Origin: DAOMFB01 sp963721385
GTDB lineage: Bacteria; Acidobacteriota; Thermoanaerobaculia; UBA5066
Reading direction: 5' to 3'
DNA: 64,000 nucleotides
Assembly (NCBI GenBank): GCA_963721385.1
Contig: CAVRJB010000013.1
Location: 558,001-622,000, forward strand
Shown: piece by piece, positions 38,612 to 47,779 of the stretch
How the letters are laid out: every line of letters begins with the position of its first letter
Position numbering within the stretch: the stretch's first letter is position 1
Made by a program: the position numbers and the translations under genes
The notes under the pieces: generated by a model
The model's database searches: none
Seen by the model: the letters and a program-made list of their open reading frames with translations, nothing else
What the model was told of the DNA's origin: nothing

Positions 38612-40661
38612 ATGAAAAAAGCAGAGAAGCTCTCCCTCTTCGACCGCGCGATCCTTTCCCGCGCCGCCGTCGACTCCTTCGCGAAGCTCCACCCGCGGAA
38701 GATGATCGGAAACCCGGTCATGTTCATCGTCGAGGTGGGCGCCGTCGCGACCACGCTCTTCCTCCTCCCCGGCCTCGCGCCGAAGGGGCTCTTCGGCTTC
38801 CAGCTCCAGATCGTCTTCTGGCTCTGGGCGACGGTCCTCTTCGCGAACTTCGCCGAGGCGGTCGCCGAGGGGCGCGGCAAGGCCCAGGCCGACGCGCTCC
38901 GGCGCGCGAAGACCGACGCCGTCGCCCGGCGGCTCCTCGGGAACGGCGCCTCGGCCCAGGAGGAGCGGATTCCAGCCTCGAGCCTCCGCAAGGGCGACCT
39001 CGTCGTCGTCGAGGCGAACGAGCTGATCCCGGGCGACGGGACGGTCGTCGAGGGGATCGCCTCGGTCAACGAGTCGGCGATCACCGGCGAGTCGGCTCCC
39101 GTCATCCGCGAGGCCGGCGGCGACCGTTCCGCCGTGACCGGCGGGACGACGGTCCTCTCCGACCGGATCGTCGTCGAGATCACCTCCGAACCGGGCCAGA
39201 CGTTCCTCGACCGGATGATCCGGCTCGTCGAAGGGGCCGAGCGCCAGAAGACGCCGAACGAGATCGCCCTCGACATCCTCCTCGCCGGCCTGACGATCGT
39301 CTTCCTCTTCGCGACCGTGACGCTCCGCCCGTTCGCGGTCTACTCCGGGGGAAACGTCTCGGTCACGGTCCTGATCGCCCTCCTCGTCTGCCTCATCCCG
39401 ACGACGATCGGCGGCCTCCTGTCGGCGATCGGCATCGCCGGGATGGACCGGGTCCTGACGCACAACATCCTGGCGATGTCGGGACGCGCCGTCGAGGCCG
39501 CCGGCGACGTGAACGTCCTCCTCCTCGACAAGACCGGGACGATCACGCTCGGCAATCGGGAAGCCACGATGTTCCTCGCGGCCCCGCGCGTCGAGGAACA
39601 CGAGCTGGCCGGGATCGCGCAGCTCTCCTCCCTCGCCGACGAGACCCCCGAGGGGCGCTCGATCGTCGTCCTCGCGAAGGAGAAGTACGGCCTGCGGGGC
39701 CGCGCACCTTCGGGAGCTGAACGCCACCTTCGTCCCGTTCACGGCGAAGACCCGGATGTCGGGTCTCGACTTCGCGGACGGCCGGAAGGTGCGAAAGGGA
39801 GCCGCCGACGCCGTCGACGCATTCGTCCGCTCCCTCGGCGGCTCGCTCCCCGAGGAGGTCCGGCGGGACGTCGCGACGATCGCGGCGGAAGGAGGCACCC
39901 CGCTCGTCGTGGCCGACGGGCCGCGCGTCGTCGGGACGATCTACCTGAAGGACATCGTGAAGGGCGGGATGAAGGAGCGCTTCGACCGCCTCCGCGCCAT
40001 GGGGATCCGGACGGTCATGATCACGGGCGACAACCCCCTCACTGCGGCGACGATCGCCCGCGAGGCGGGCGTCGACGACTTCCTCGCCCAGGCGACGCCA
40101 GAGGACAAGCTCGCGCTGATCCGGTCGGAGCAGGCGAAGGGGAACCTCGTGGCGATGACCGGCGACGGCACGAACGACGCCCCCGCCCTCGCGCAGGCCG
40201 ACGTCGGCATGGCGATGAACACCGGCACGCAGGCCGCCAAGGAAGCCGGCAACATGGTCGACCTCGACTCGAATCCGACGAAGCTGATCGAGGTCGTCGA
40301 GATTGGCAAGCAGCTCCTGATGACGCGCGGCGCGCTGACGACGTTCTCTATCGCGAACGACGTCGCGAAGTACTTCGCGATCATTCCCGCGATGTTCCTC
40401 GCCACCTACCCCGCTCTCCAGGCCCTGAACGTCATGCACCTCGCGACGCCCGAGAGCGCGATCCTCTCGGCCGTCATCTTCAACGCCCTGATCATCGTCG
40501 CGCTCATTCCTCTCGCGCTCCGCGGCGTCAAGTACCGCCCGCTCGGCGCGGGACGGATCCTGCGCCGGAACCTCGTCCTCTACGGCCTGGGCGGCGTCCT
40601 CGTCCCGTTCGCCGGCATCAAGCTGATCGATCTGATTCTCGTCGCCCTCCACCTCGTCTGA
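38612..40661 (+). CDS. kdpB: Potassium-transporting P-type ATPase subunit B (one apparent frameshift)
   Basis: About 682 residues across one extra base near 39703-39706. P-type ATPase motifs are complete: actuator TGES, phosphorylation site DKTGTITLGNR, nucleotide-domain KTRMSG, and hinge MTGDGTNDAPALAQADVG. It hydrolyses ATP to drive potassium through KdpA. The indel lies in the N-domain between KEKYGLRGR and LRELNATFVPF, which join smoothly when one base is dropped. kdpC follows after 8 nt. Confidence 0.92.
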
Positions 40662-40669
40662 GAGCCGCC

Positions 40670-41324
40670 ATGAAAGAACACCTGCTCCCCTCGATCCGCC
40701 TCTACCTCGTCCTCACGCTCCTCCTCGGGTTCGGCGTATCCGGCCGTCGTCTGGGCCGTCGGCCGGATCGCCTTCCGGGACGCCTCTGGCGGGAGCCTCC
40801 TGAAGAAGACAGACGACCCCGGCGCTCTCGTCGGCTCGTCGCTCATCGGACAGTCGTTCGTGATGCCGGGACACTTCCACGGCCGCCCCTCCGCGGCGGG
40901 GAGCGGCTACGACGCCACGGCGTCGAGCGGCACGAATCTCGGTCCGACTTCCCAGAAGCTCGCCGACGCCGTCAAGGACGCCGTGAAGTCCGTGAGAGAC
41001 GACGAGGGAGTCACCGGGTCCGTCCCGGCCGACGCCGTCACGTCCTCCGGCTCGGGCCTGGATCCCCACATCTCGCCGGAGTACGCACGCCTGCAGGTTG
41101 CTCGCGTCTCCCGGGAGACCCGGATTCCCGCCGCCGACCTCGAGGCGCTCGTCACGAGGAACACCGAGGGGCGGTTCCTCGGCGTCTACGGCGAGAGCCG
41201 CGTCAACGTCCTTGCCCTGAACCTCGAGATCGACGCGCGGCTCGGCCATCCCCAGATCGCGCCCACGCCCACTCCGACGCCGGCGCCTGCCCCGTCCGTG
41301 AGCCCGGCGGCCCCCGCCGGATAA
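40670..41324 (+). CDS. kdpC: Potassium-transporting ATPase subunit C (one apparent frameshift)
   Basis: About 217 residues across one extra base near 40735. The N-terminal membrane helix (IRLYLVLTLLLGFGYPAVVWAVG) is restored by dropping that base. The periplasmic domain has SLIGQSF, FHGRPSAAGSGYDA, SSGTNLGPTS, SGLDPHISPEYARLQ and VNVLALNLEID, all standard for KdpC. The C-terminus carries an extra Pro/Thr/Ala-rich tail of about 20 residues absent from E. coli KdpC. Its stop overlaps the -10-like element of the following KdpD module. Confidence 0.9.
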
Positions 41325-41325
41325 T
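41320..41325 (+). promoter_or_regulatory. Leaderless-type -10 box before the KdpD N-module gene
   Basis: GATAAT overlaps the TAA stop of kdpC and lies 6 nt before the GTG start at 41332, with no Shine-Dalgarno sequence. It may give the KdpD module its own promoter in addition to kdp read-through. Confidence 0.4.
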
Positions 41326-41331
41326 GGGCGG

Positions 41332-42480
41332 GTGAAGCCGGAAGAACCCAAGCGCCCGGACCCCGAAGCCTTCCTCCGTCTCCTCGCGCGCGAAGAGAAG
41401 CGCGGCCGGCTGAAGGTCTACCTCGGACAGGCGGCCGGGGTCGGCAAGACCTACCGGATGCTCGACGACGCGCAAGCGATGCGCACGCGCGGGATCGACG
41501 TCGTCGTCGGCCTCGTCGAGACGCACGGGCGGAAGGAGACGGCGGACCGGATCGGCGACCTCGAGGTCGTCCCCCGCCGCCGGGTCGAGTACAAGGGGAC
41601 CGTCCTCGAGGAGATGGACCTCGAGGCCCTCCTCGCACGGAAGCCCGAGGTCGCGGTCGTGGACGAGCTCCCCCACACGAACGCGCCCGGCGGCAAGAAC
41701 GAGAAGCGGTGGCAGGACGTGGAAGACCTCCTCGCGGCGGGGATCTCCGTCCTGACCACGCTCAACGTCCAGCACCTCGAGGGGGTGCAGGACGTCGTCA
41801 AGTCCGCGATTCACCTCGAGATCCGCGAGCGGGTCCCGGACCGCGTTGTTCGCGAGGCGGACGCTGTCGTGAACGTCGACCTCCCGGTCTCGGAGCTCCG
41901 CGAGCGGCTCAAGCAGGGGAAGATCTACCCCCCCGCCCAGGCCGCCTCGGCGCTCGAGAATTTCTTCCGCGAGGACAACCTCCGCTCTCTTCGCGAGCTC
42001 GCGCTCCGCGAGACCGCGGAAGGAGTCGGCCGGGAACGAACCGAGACGTCGGGGACCTTCGCGGTCCCGTCGGGCATTCAGGTCGCCGTGGCCCTGCCGC
42101 TCGACACGGCCCGGGCCCGCGCCCTGATCCGCCGCGGCTCGAAGCTGGCCGGCCGGATGAACACGCGCTGGTACGCGCTCTATGTCCGGCGGAAGAGGGA
42201 CCACCCCGAGAACCTCTCCGCCGCCCAGCACCGCGAGCTCGTCGAGAACATCAACCTCGCCATGTCGCTCGGCGCCAACGTCGTCTATCGCGAGTCCGAG
42301 GACGTCGCCGGGGCGATCCTCGAGTTCGCGAAGTCGGAAGGGGTGAAAGTCCTCGTGATGGGCCGGCCGGGTCGGACGGGCCTCAAAGGACGGCTTTCAC
42401 CGGGCATCGTCCAGCGGGTGCTCGAGGGGGCCGAAAGCATCGACGTCGTGGTCGCCGACATCGCTGCCGACGCCCCGTGA
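41332..42480 (+). CDS. Stand-alone KdpD N-terminal sensor plus universal-stress domain
   Basis: 382 residues. Residues about 20-230 are the KdpD N-terminal domain, with the Walker A-type KVYLGQAAGVGKTYRML and Walker B VAVVDELPHTNAPG, then VLTTLNVQHLEGVQD. Residues about 245-380 are a Usp-type nucleotide-binding domain ending VLVMGRPGRTGLKGRLSPG. There is no membrane or kinase domain; those are encoded at 32981-34489. In E. coli KdpD these domains are fused and sense ionic strength, ATP and c-di-AMP-like signals. Here the module probably acts in trans on the kinase. GTG start 8 nt after kdpC. Confidence 0.9.
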   Translation: MKPEEPKRPDPEAFLRLLAREEKRGRLKVYLGQAAGVGKTYRMLDDAQAMRTRGIDVVVGLVETHGRKETADRIGDLEVVPRRRVEYKGTVLEEMDLEALLARKPEVAVVDELPHTNAPGGKNEKRWQDVEDLLAAGISVLTTLNVQHLEGVQDVVKSAIHLEIRERVPDRVVREADAVVNVDLPVSELRERLKQGKIYPPAQAASALENFFREDNLRSLRELALRETAEGVGRERTETSGTFAVPSGIQVAVALPLDTARARALIRRGSKLAGRMNTRWYALYVRRKRDHPENLSAAQHRELVENINLAMSLGANVVYRESEDVAGAILEFAKSEGVKVLVMGRPGRTGLKGRLSPGIVQRVLEGAESIDVVVADIAADAP

Positions 42481-42561
42481 CGCCGCTGATCCCATTACAC
42501 CCTTGCCACGCGGCCCGAGGGGCTCCAGATTTCTCCCTGAACAGGGGAAAGGAGTCTCACG

Positions 42562-42999
42562 ATGGCGATTCAGATCAGGAAGATCCAGCTCTGGCGCCGC
42601 GAGGCGCCCGACGCCCCGGGGGCCGGCGCGTCAACCCTCGAGCCGTTCGCCCGGACCGGCGCGAGCCTGAAGCTCGTGATGGGGTACCGGATTCACGACG
42701 GCCGGGCCGCCGTGGAGGTCTGGCCGGTCGAGGGGAAGAAGACCGCGGCCGCCGCCCAGGCCGCCGGGCTCTCGCCGGCGCCGATCCCGGCGCTCCTCGT
42801 CCAGGGGGACGACCGGCCGGGCCTCGGCCATGCTTTCGCCCGGGCCGTCGCCGAGGCCGGAATCAACCTCGCATTCCTCGTGGCCCAGGTCGTCGGCCGG
42901 AAGTTCTCGGCCGTCTTCGGATTCGGGAGCGAGGCGGACCAGAAGGCCGCGGCCGGGCTCCTCCGGAAAGCGGGGACGGCGGAGCGGAAACGGAGATAG
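42562..42999 (+). CDS. Tandem ACT-domain protein
   Basis: 145 residues, soluble. The N-terminal half begins IRKIQLWRREAPDAPGA and the C-terminal half has a typical ACT core (PALLVQGDDRPGLGHAFARAVAEAGINLAFLV). Such two-ACT stand-alone proteins bind amino acids or other small ligands and regulate enzymes or transcription. The partner is not evident from the neighbours. GGAAAGGAG precedes the ATG. The 81-nt gap from the KdpD module shows no clear terminator. Confidence 0.75.
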   Translation: MAIQIRKIQLWRREAPDAPGAGASTLEPFARTGASLKLVMGYRIHDGRAAVEVWPVEGKKTAAAAQAAGLSPAPIPALLVQGDDRPGLGHAFARAVAEAGINLAFLVAQVVGRKFSAVFGFGSEADQKAAAGLLRKAGTAERKRR

Positions 43000-43134
43000 G
43001 CCCGCCTCGCCCTTGATTTCCCGCGACGCCGTTCCTAGCTTTCTCAGGGGATGCGCCGCCGGCCGGCGGTCTGCCTCCGGTCGCGGTTCTCGCTGAGCGC
43101 GTCGGCTCCCGACGGACGCCCCGAAGGAGGCCGT

Positions 43135-43608
43135 ATGTCCGTCTCGACAAAGCTCGCCAACTTCCTGGAGGAGAAGCACGTCCCGTACGTCACGCTCCCC
43201 CACCCGCGCGCCTTCACGGCTCAGGAGATCGCCGCGGCGGTGCATGTCCCGGGCTGGGAGGTGGCCAAGTCGGTCATCGTTCGAGTCGACGGGCGCTTCC
43301 TGATGGCCGTCCTTCCGGCCACGAGGCGGATCGACCTCGACCAGCTGAAGCACGCGGTCGGCGCGTCGATGATCCGGCTGGCGACCGAGGCGGAGTTCTC
43401 GGAGCTCTTCCCGGAGTGCGAGACCGGGGCGATGCCGCCGTTCGGGAACCTCTACCAGATCCCGGTCGTGGTGGACGAGTCGCTGAAGAAGGACAAGGCG
43501 ATCGTCTTCAACGCCGGAACGCACACGGAGACGATCCGGATGTCGTTCGCCGAGTTCACGGACCTCGTCCGGCCGATGTTCGCCTCGTTCACCGAGCGGC
43601 CCACCTGA
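43135..43608 (+). CDS. YbaK/ProX-type aminoacyl-tRNA deacylase
   Basis: 157 residues of the YbaK/EbsC fold: KLANFLEEKHVPYVTLPHP, EVAKSVIVRVDGRFLMAVLPA with the catalytic-type Lys, and GAMPPFGNLYQIPVVVDESL. These enzymes hydrolyse misacylated tRNA such as Cys-tRNA(Pro) or Ala-tRNA(Pro). A fuller comparison is needed to choose the subfamily. GAAGGAGG lies before the ATG. The gene is monocistronic and converges on a response-regulator gene. Confidence 0.8.
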   Translation: MSVSTKLANFLEEKHVPYVTLPHPRAFTAQEIAAAVHVPGWEVAKSVIVRVDGRFLMAVLPATRRIDLDQLKHAVGASMIRLATEAEFSELFPECETGAMPPFGNLYQIPVVVDESLKKDKAIVFNAGTHTETIRMSFAEFTDLVRPMFASFTERPT

Positions 43609-43627
43609 GGGAGCGCCGGGCGGGCGG

Positions 43628-44050
43628 TCAGTCCCGAGGGTTACCCGCCGGACCGCCGGACCCGCCACGCCGGTCCGGCCGCGACGTCAGGAACTCCCGG
43701 CAGACTTCGAGGAGCGCGTCGAACTCGGTCGACTTGTCGAGGAAGAGATCGGCCCCGGCGTCCAGGCAGCGGCGACGGTTGGGGGCCCAGGGGTAGTTCG
43801 TCAGGACACAGACGAGTGTTTCGGGCCAGGTCGTCTTCACGTGGCGGATGACGTCCACCCCGGTCCCGTCCGGGAGCTGAAAGTCGGTGACCACGAGGTC
43901 CGGCGCCCCGGTCAGGAAGGCGCGGCGGGCCCCCGCGACGTCCCACGCCTGGGGGAGGACCTCGACGCCGTCGACGGACCCGAGGAGCGAAGAAAGACGC
44001 GAGCCGGCCACGGCCGAATCGTCGACGACGAGAATGCGAAGTGGAGACAT
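43628..44050 (-). CDS. Stand-alone receiver-domain response regulator
   Basis: 140 residues forming one CheY-like receiver: ILVVDDSAVAGSRL, phospho-acceptor Asp in LVVTDFQLPDGTGVDV, switch Thr in VLTNYPW and Lys in FLDKSTEF. There is no output domain, so it acts by protein contact or as a phosphate sink. The ATG at 44050 begins directly before the receiver; the ribosome site (GAGGG) is weak. It is 173 nt from the NarL-type gene and not obviously co-transcribed with it. Confidence 0.85.
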   Translation of the reverse strand: MSPLRILVVDDSAVAGSRLSSLLGSVDGVEVLPQAWDVAGARRAFLTGAPDLVVTDFQLPDGTGVDVIRHVKTTWPETLVCVLTNYPWAPNRRRCLDAGADLFLDKSTEFDALLEVCREFLTSRPDRRGGSGGPAGNPRD

Positions 44051-44182
44051 CGGGCTCAAGTTCCCTCTGGTTGATGAATGGAAGGGCCGTGGCCGGCTCG
44101 CGGGCAGGAGACTCATGACGCACCGGAAGATAGTCGCCGGCCGGGGCGGGCGGTATCGGACGGCTCCGGATTCGGCGCGGCC

Positions 44183-44194
44183 GTTTCCGGAAAC
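44183..44194. promoter_or_regulatory. 12-bp palindrome between two response-regulator genes
   Basis: GTTTCCGGAAAC is perfectly self-complementary and lies 30 nt downstream of the NarL-type gene's stop and upstream of the receiver gene, both on the minus strand. It could be an operator or part of a transcript-end hairpin. No T-tract follows. Confidence 0.25.
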
Positions 44195-44223
44195 CGGCTG
44201 TCGGATTCCGTCCTACGCCGTCG

Positions 44224-44859
44224 TCAGCCGACGAGGCCGCGCGAGATGGCGTAGTGCGTCAGCTCGGCGTTCGTCTTCATGCCCGTCTTCTCGAGGATCC
44301 GCGCGCGGTAGGTGCTGACGGTCTTCACCGAGAGGTTGAGGTGCCCGGCGATCTCCGTCGGCGTCTTCCCCGAGGCGATCAGCCGCAGGACCTCGAATTC
44401 CCGATCGGAAAGCGCTTCGTGAGGGGCGCCCGCACTTCCCGAGACGAGGGCGGCCGCCAGCTTCTCGCCGAGCGCTTCGCTGACGTACTTCCCCCCGGCG
44501 CGGACCTTCCGGACGGCGGAGACGAGCTCCGCGGGCGCGCTTTCCTTGTTCAGGTAGCCGGCGGCGCCCGCCTTCAGGGCCCGCACCGCAAAGTGGTCCT
44601 CCGCGTGAACCGAGAGAACGAGGACCGGCGTCTTCGGCGACAGCTCCCGCATCTCCTTCAGGGCGTCGAGGCCGCTCCGGTCCGGGAGCGTCACGTCGAG
44701 AATCACGGCGTCCCAGAGCCCGCCCTTCACGGCCGCGATCCCGTCCCGCGCGGTGCCGGCCTCGCCGATCTCGGCCCCGGCGAACGCGTCGCGCAGGATC
44801 TCGGCGAGGCCCCTCCGGACGACGGCGTGGTCGTCCACGATCAGGAAGCGCCCGCTCAC
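44224..44859 (-). CDS. NarL/LuxR-family response regulator
   Basis: 211 residues: receiver with LIVDDHAVVRRGLAEIL, Asp in AVILDVTLPDRSG, and GAAGYLNKES. The C-terminal LuxR-type helix-turn-helix is LSDREFEVLRLIASGKTPTEIAGHLNLSVKTVSTYRARI (positions about 148-186). It pairs with the histidine kinase whose stop overlaps this start (ATGA, 44856-44859), so the two are coupled. The regulated genes are unknown. Confidence 0.92.
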   Translation of the reverse strand: MSGRFLIVDDHAVVRRGLAEILRDAFAGAEIGEAGTARDGIAAVKGGLWDAVILDVTLPDRSGLDALKEMRELSPKTPVLVLSVHAEDHFAVRALKAGAAGYLNKESAPAELVSAVRKVRAGGKYVSEALGEKLAAALVSGSAGAPHEALSDREFEVLRLIASGKTPTEIAGHLNLSVKTVSTYRARILEKTGMKTNAELTHYAISRGLVG

Positions 44860-46658
44860 GATGGCCTCTCCGCATCTCCCCGCGGGACGCGGGCCACGAC
44901 CTGCGTCCCCCGCCCGGGCGCGCCCTCGAAAGAGACCGCGCCCCCGACGGCGCGGGCCCGCTCCTGCATCCCGAGGACGCCGAGCGCCGCCGGCGCCGCG
45001 AGGTCCGCGGCGGCGACGCCCTTCCCGTCGTCGGCCACCCGGAGAACGAGGTCGTTTCCCTCCGCGTCGAGCGTCACGGTGATGTGCGCGGCGCCCGCGT
45101 GGCGGCCGACGTTCGTCAGCGCCTCCTGGAAGATCCGGAAGAGCGCCGTCGCGCGGCGTGCGTCGAGCCCTTCGTCGCCCGCCGCCGCGTCCAGCCGCGT
45201 CTGCACACCGGTCCGTTCGCCGAAACGCTCGAGGGCGAACTCGAGCGCCGCCACGAGGCCGAGAGGGTCGAGGAGATGCGGGCGAAGCTCGCCCGAGATC
45301 TTCCGGACCGTCTCGACGGTGCCGTCGACGAGCGCGCTCATGCTGCGGATCCTTTCGGAGGCGCCCTCGCGCGCTCCGTCGGGGAGCGACCGCGCGAGCG
45401 CGCCGAGGTCCATCTTCAGCCCCGTCAGCGACTGGCCCAGGTCGTCGTGGATCTCGCGGGCGATCCGGATCGACTCCTCCTCCCGGAGCGTCTCGAGGCG
45501 GCCCGTCAGCGCGCGCAGCTTCTCGTTCGACTGCCGAAGCTCTTCCGCGGCGCGATTGCGCTCGGCCTCGTTCGACTCGAGCCCCGCGGCCATCTCGTCG
45601 AGGGCGGCGGCCAGCTCGCCCAGTTCGCCGTGCTCGCGGGGAAGACCGCTCCGGGCCGAGAGGTCGCCCGAGCCGAGCCGCCGGGCGGCCGAGACGAGAC
45701 GCTTCATCCGGGAGAGCATCAGGACGTCCCCGAGGAACCAGACGCCCGCGAGCGAGACGAGCGCGACGAGGCCGAGCATCCCGATCTGCCGGACTGAGCG
45801 CCTCCTGGGCGGGCGCGTAGAGGACGGAGCCGGCGACCTGGAGGGAGAGGACCCCGATCTCCTCGGTGCCGTCGGAGAGCGGCTCGAAGAGGTAGAACTC
45901 CGGGACTCCGGCAGGCTGGACGAACCGGTCCGACTGCCAGCCGCGGGTTTCGTCGAAGAAGCGCTTCGCCGGGAGGAGCGGCGTCGCCGATCCTTCCGTG
46001 CGCCGGGGTCGTGGGCGAGGATCGTCCCGTCGCGGTCCAGGAGGTAGAGTTCCCAGCCCTCGGGCGGCGGCGCCTTGGCGACCAGCTCGTCCAGCCAGTC
46101 GAGGTCGATCGACGCGACGGCCACGGAACGGAGCCGCCGTCGGCCCCGGCGACCGGCACCGCGAAAGCGAGGGTCGGCTTGCCCGAGAGACGGCCGATCT
46201 GGAACTCCCCCGTCTGCGGGCGGCCGGTCTCGACCGCGCGCCGGAAGTACGGGCGGTCCGCGAGCGTCACGCCCGGCGCCGCTCCGGGGGCGCTGCAGAG
46301 GATCGTCCCGTCCGGCGCCGCGAGGAGAAGGCTCGCGAAGCGCGGCTCGAGGCGCCGGAGCTTCTCGAGGCGGCCGGCGCAGCGCGGACGGGTCCGGACG
46401 ACCTCCCTGCTCCTCGACGATCGCCGCGATCTCTCCGCGAGGATCCGCCGCGCGATGCCGAGCGAGGCCTGGTGCCGCGCCGCGAAGATCCGGAGGAGCC
46501 GGTGTCCCTCGGCCGTCGCCGCTGCGAGCGCCCGGGACGCGCTCCCGGTTCGCGCCCCAGAGGACGAAGAGGAGCGCCGGCGCGAGGGCGCAGAGGACGA
46601 CCGTGAGGAGCCGCCCCCGGAGGCTCGTCCGGAACGGGTATCTCGCGGGGTCGCTCAC
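44856..46658 (-). CDS. NarX/DegS-type sensor histidine kinase (six apparent frameshifts)
   Basis: About 600 residues when the frame is followed across indels near 46539(+), 46434(-), 46375(+), 46133(-), 45988(-) and 45796(+), which cancel overall. Order: transmembrane helix (LLTVVLCALAPALLFVLWG), a periplasmic Cache-like sensor domain (DGTILCSAPGAAPGVTLADRPYFRRA, LDRDGTILAHDPGA), a second helix (MLGLVALVSLAGVWFLGDVLM), HAMP, the HisKA_3 box IAREIHDDLGQSLTGLK, and an HATPase domain (ADDGKGV, GVLGMQERARAVGG). The GTG start overlaps the YjbQ stop (GTGA). All 19 kb around show isolated indels, but this density is exceptional and could also mean early decay of the sensor part. Confidence 0.8.
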   Translation of the reverse strand: MSDPARYPFRTSLRGRLLTVVLCALAPALLFVLWGANRERVPGARSGDGRGTPAPPDLRGAAPGLARHRAADPRGEIAAIVEEQGGRPDPSALRRPPREAPAPRAALREPSPRGAGRDDPLQRPRSGAGRDARGPPVLPARGRDRPPADGGVPDRPSLGQADPRFRGAGRRGRRRLRSVAVASIDLDWLDELVAKAPPPEGWELYLLDRDGTILAHDPGARKDRRRRSSRRSASSTKPAAGSRTGSSSLPESRSSTSSSRSPTAPRRSGSSPSRSPAPSSTRPPRRRSVRQIGMLGLVALVSLAGVWFLGDVLMLSRMKRLVSAARRLGSGDLSARSGLPREHGELGELAAALDEMAAGLESNEAERNRAAEELRQSNEKLRALTGRLETLREEESIRIAREIHDDLGQSLTGLKMDLGALARSLPDGAREGASERIRSMSALVDGTVETVRKISGELRPHLLDPLGLVAALEFALERFGERTGVQTRLDAAAGDEGLDARRATALFRIFQEALTNVGRHAGAAHITVTLDAEGNDLVLRVADDGKGVAAADLAAPAALGVLGMQERARAVGGAVSFEGAPGRGTQVVARVPRGDAERPS

Positions 46659-47068
46659 CAGATCACCGACACGACGACCCGGCGGGCGGCCCGGGGACCG
46701 TCGAATTCGCAGAGGAAGACGTTCTGCCAGGTGCCGAGGACGAGCCGCCCCCCCTGGACCGGGATCGTCTCGGACGGTCCCACGATCGCCGCCTTGATGT
46801 GCGCGGCGGCGTTGTCGTCCACCCGGTCGTGAAGCCATCCGTCGTGGTCCTTGACGAGCCGCGAGAGGGCCGTCAGCAGGTCCGTTCCGACGTTCGGATC
46901 GTCGTTTTCGTTGATGGCGATGGCCGCCGTCGCGTGCGGCGTGTAGACGGTGCACTGCCCCTCCGCGGCCCCGGCGTTCCGGACGGCGTCCGCGACCTCG
47001 CGGGTGATGTCGAGGACCTGGTCCTTCGCCGACGTACGGAACGTCAGGGTCGCCGTCCGACAGGGCAT
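46655..47068 (-). CDS. YjbQ-family protein (secondary thiamine-phosphate synthase type)
   Basis: 137 residues matching the small YjbQ/UPF0047 fold: VLDITREVADAVRNAG, CTVYTPHATAAIAINENDDPNVGTDLL, and the C-terminal GGRLVLGTWQNVFLCEFDGPR, where the conserved His and Glu/Asp line a shallow active site. E. coli YjbQ has weak thiamine-phosphate synthase activity; the physiological role is unsettled. Its stop overlaps the start of the sensor kinase, an odd pairing that suggests co-transcription. Confidence 0.88.
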   Translation of the reverse strand: MPCRTATLTFRTSAKDQVLDITREVADAVRNAGAAEGQCTVYTPHATAAIAINENDDPNVGTDLLTALSRLVKDHDGWLHDRVDDNAAAHIKAAIVGPSETIPVQGGRLVLGTWQNVFLCEFDGPRAARRVVVSVIW

Positions 47069-47096
47069 CGCGCCCTCCCTCGCGCCACCAGAGCCT

Positions 47097-47726
47097 TTAC
47101 TTCAGCGCGGCCAGCTTCGCCTTCTCGAGTGCGTTGTAGACCGAGCGGGCGAAGTCGGACTCCACGGGGCTCGCGTCGATCGAGACGAGGAAACGCTTCG
47201 CGACGACGACGTCGATCTCGCCGCGCTTCGAGGACTTGTTCCACTTCTCGATCCCGGGGTTTCCGTCGATCGTGACGCCCTTCTCGAAACCCTCGGTCGA
47301 CTCGCGCGCGAACTGCGCCGCCATCGTCACGCCGGCGTAGATGAGCGGGTTGTAGGCGCCGTCCACGATCTTGATCCGAAGGTGCTGGTCGCCTTTGGTG
47401 TAGCTCCGTTCGACCTCGGAGACCTTGACGCCCATCGTCTGGGTCGTCTCACCGCGGGGCTCTCCCGCGGCCGTGAAGCCGGCCGGCGCCACCGGGAGGA
47501 GCGGAAGGAGGGCGTTGAAGCTGACCGGGTCGACCGGCTTCATCTCCTGCATCTCCTTCGCCGTCTCCGCCGCCTTCTTGGCAGCGTCGCTCAGCTGGCC
47601 AAGGGCGGTGATCGGATTCTTCGAGAGCTCCTTCCCCTCGTTGACCTTTTCTTTCTTCCCGCAGGCGAGGAGCAAGGCGAGCGGCAGGCCTACGGCGAGT
47701 GCGAGGGCGCGGTTCCGGATCGACAT
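47097..47726 (-). CDS. Predicted lipoprotein of unknown function
   Basis: 209 residues. The signal peptide ends in the lipobox LLLAC, with Lys-Lys-Glu following the Cys. A helical stretch (SDAAKKAAETAKEMQEM) and a mixed alpha/beta domain follow. There is no known catalytic motif. ATG 47726 is chosen over an upstream in-frame TTG because AAGGAGG lies ten nt before it. It stands between the SPFH operon and yjbQ on the same strand, with gaps of 53 and 28 nt. Confidence 0.7.
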   Translation of the reverse strand: MSIRNRALALAVGLPLALLLACGKKEKVNEGKELSKNPITALGQLSDAAKKAAETAKEMQEMKPVDPVSFNALLPLLPVAPAGFTAAGEPRGETTQTMGVKVSEVERSYTKGDQHLRIKIVDGAYNPLIYAGVTMAAQFARESTEGFEKGVTIDGNPGIEKWNKSSKRGEIDVVVAKRFLVSIDASPVESDFARSVYNALEKAKLAALK

Positions 47727-47779
47727 CGGCAAGTTCCTCCTTGAGGCGATGGCGCCGGAAGATTACGACAGGGCGGGTA

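Noticed and set aside
37855..41000. Programmed ribosomal frameshifting in kdpA, kdpB and kdpC
   Set aside because: Four sites in one operon with no common slippery heptamer or downstream structure; the same kind of indel is scattered across unrelated genes, so sequence error is simpler.
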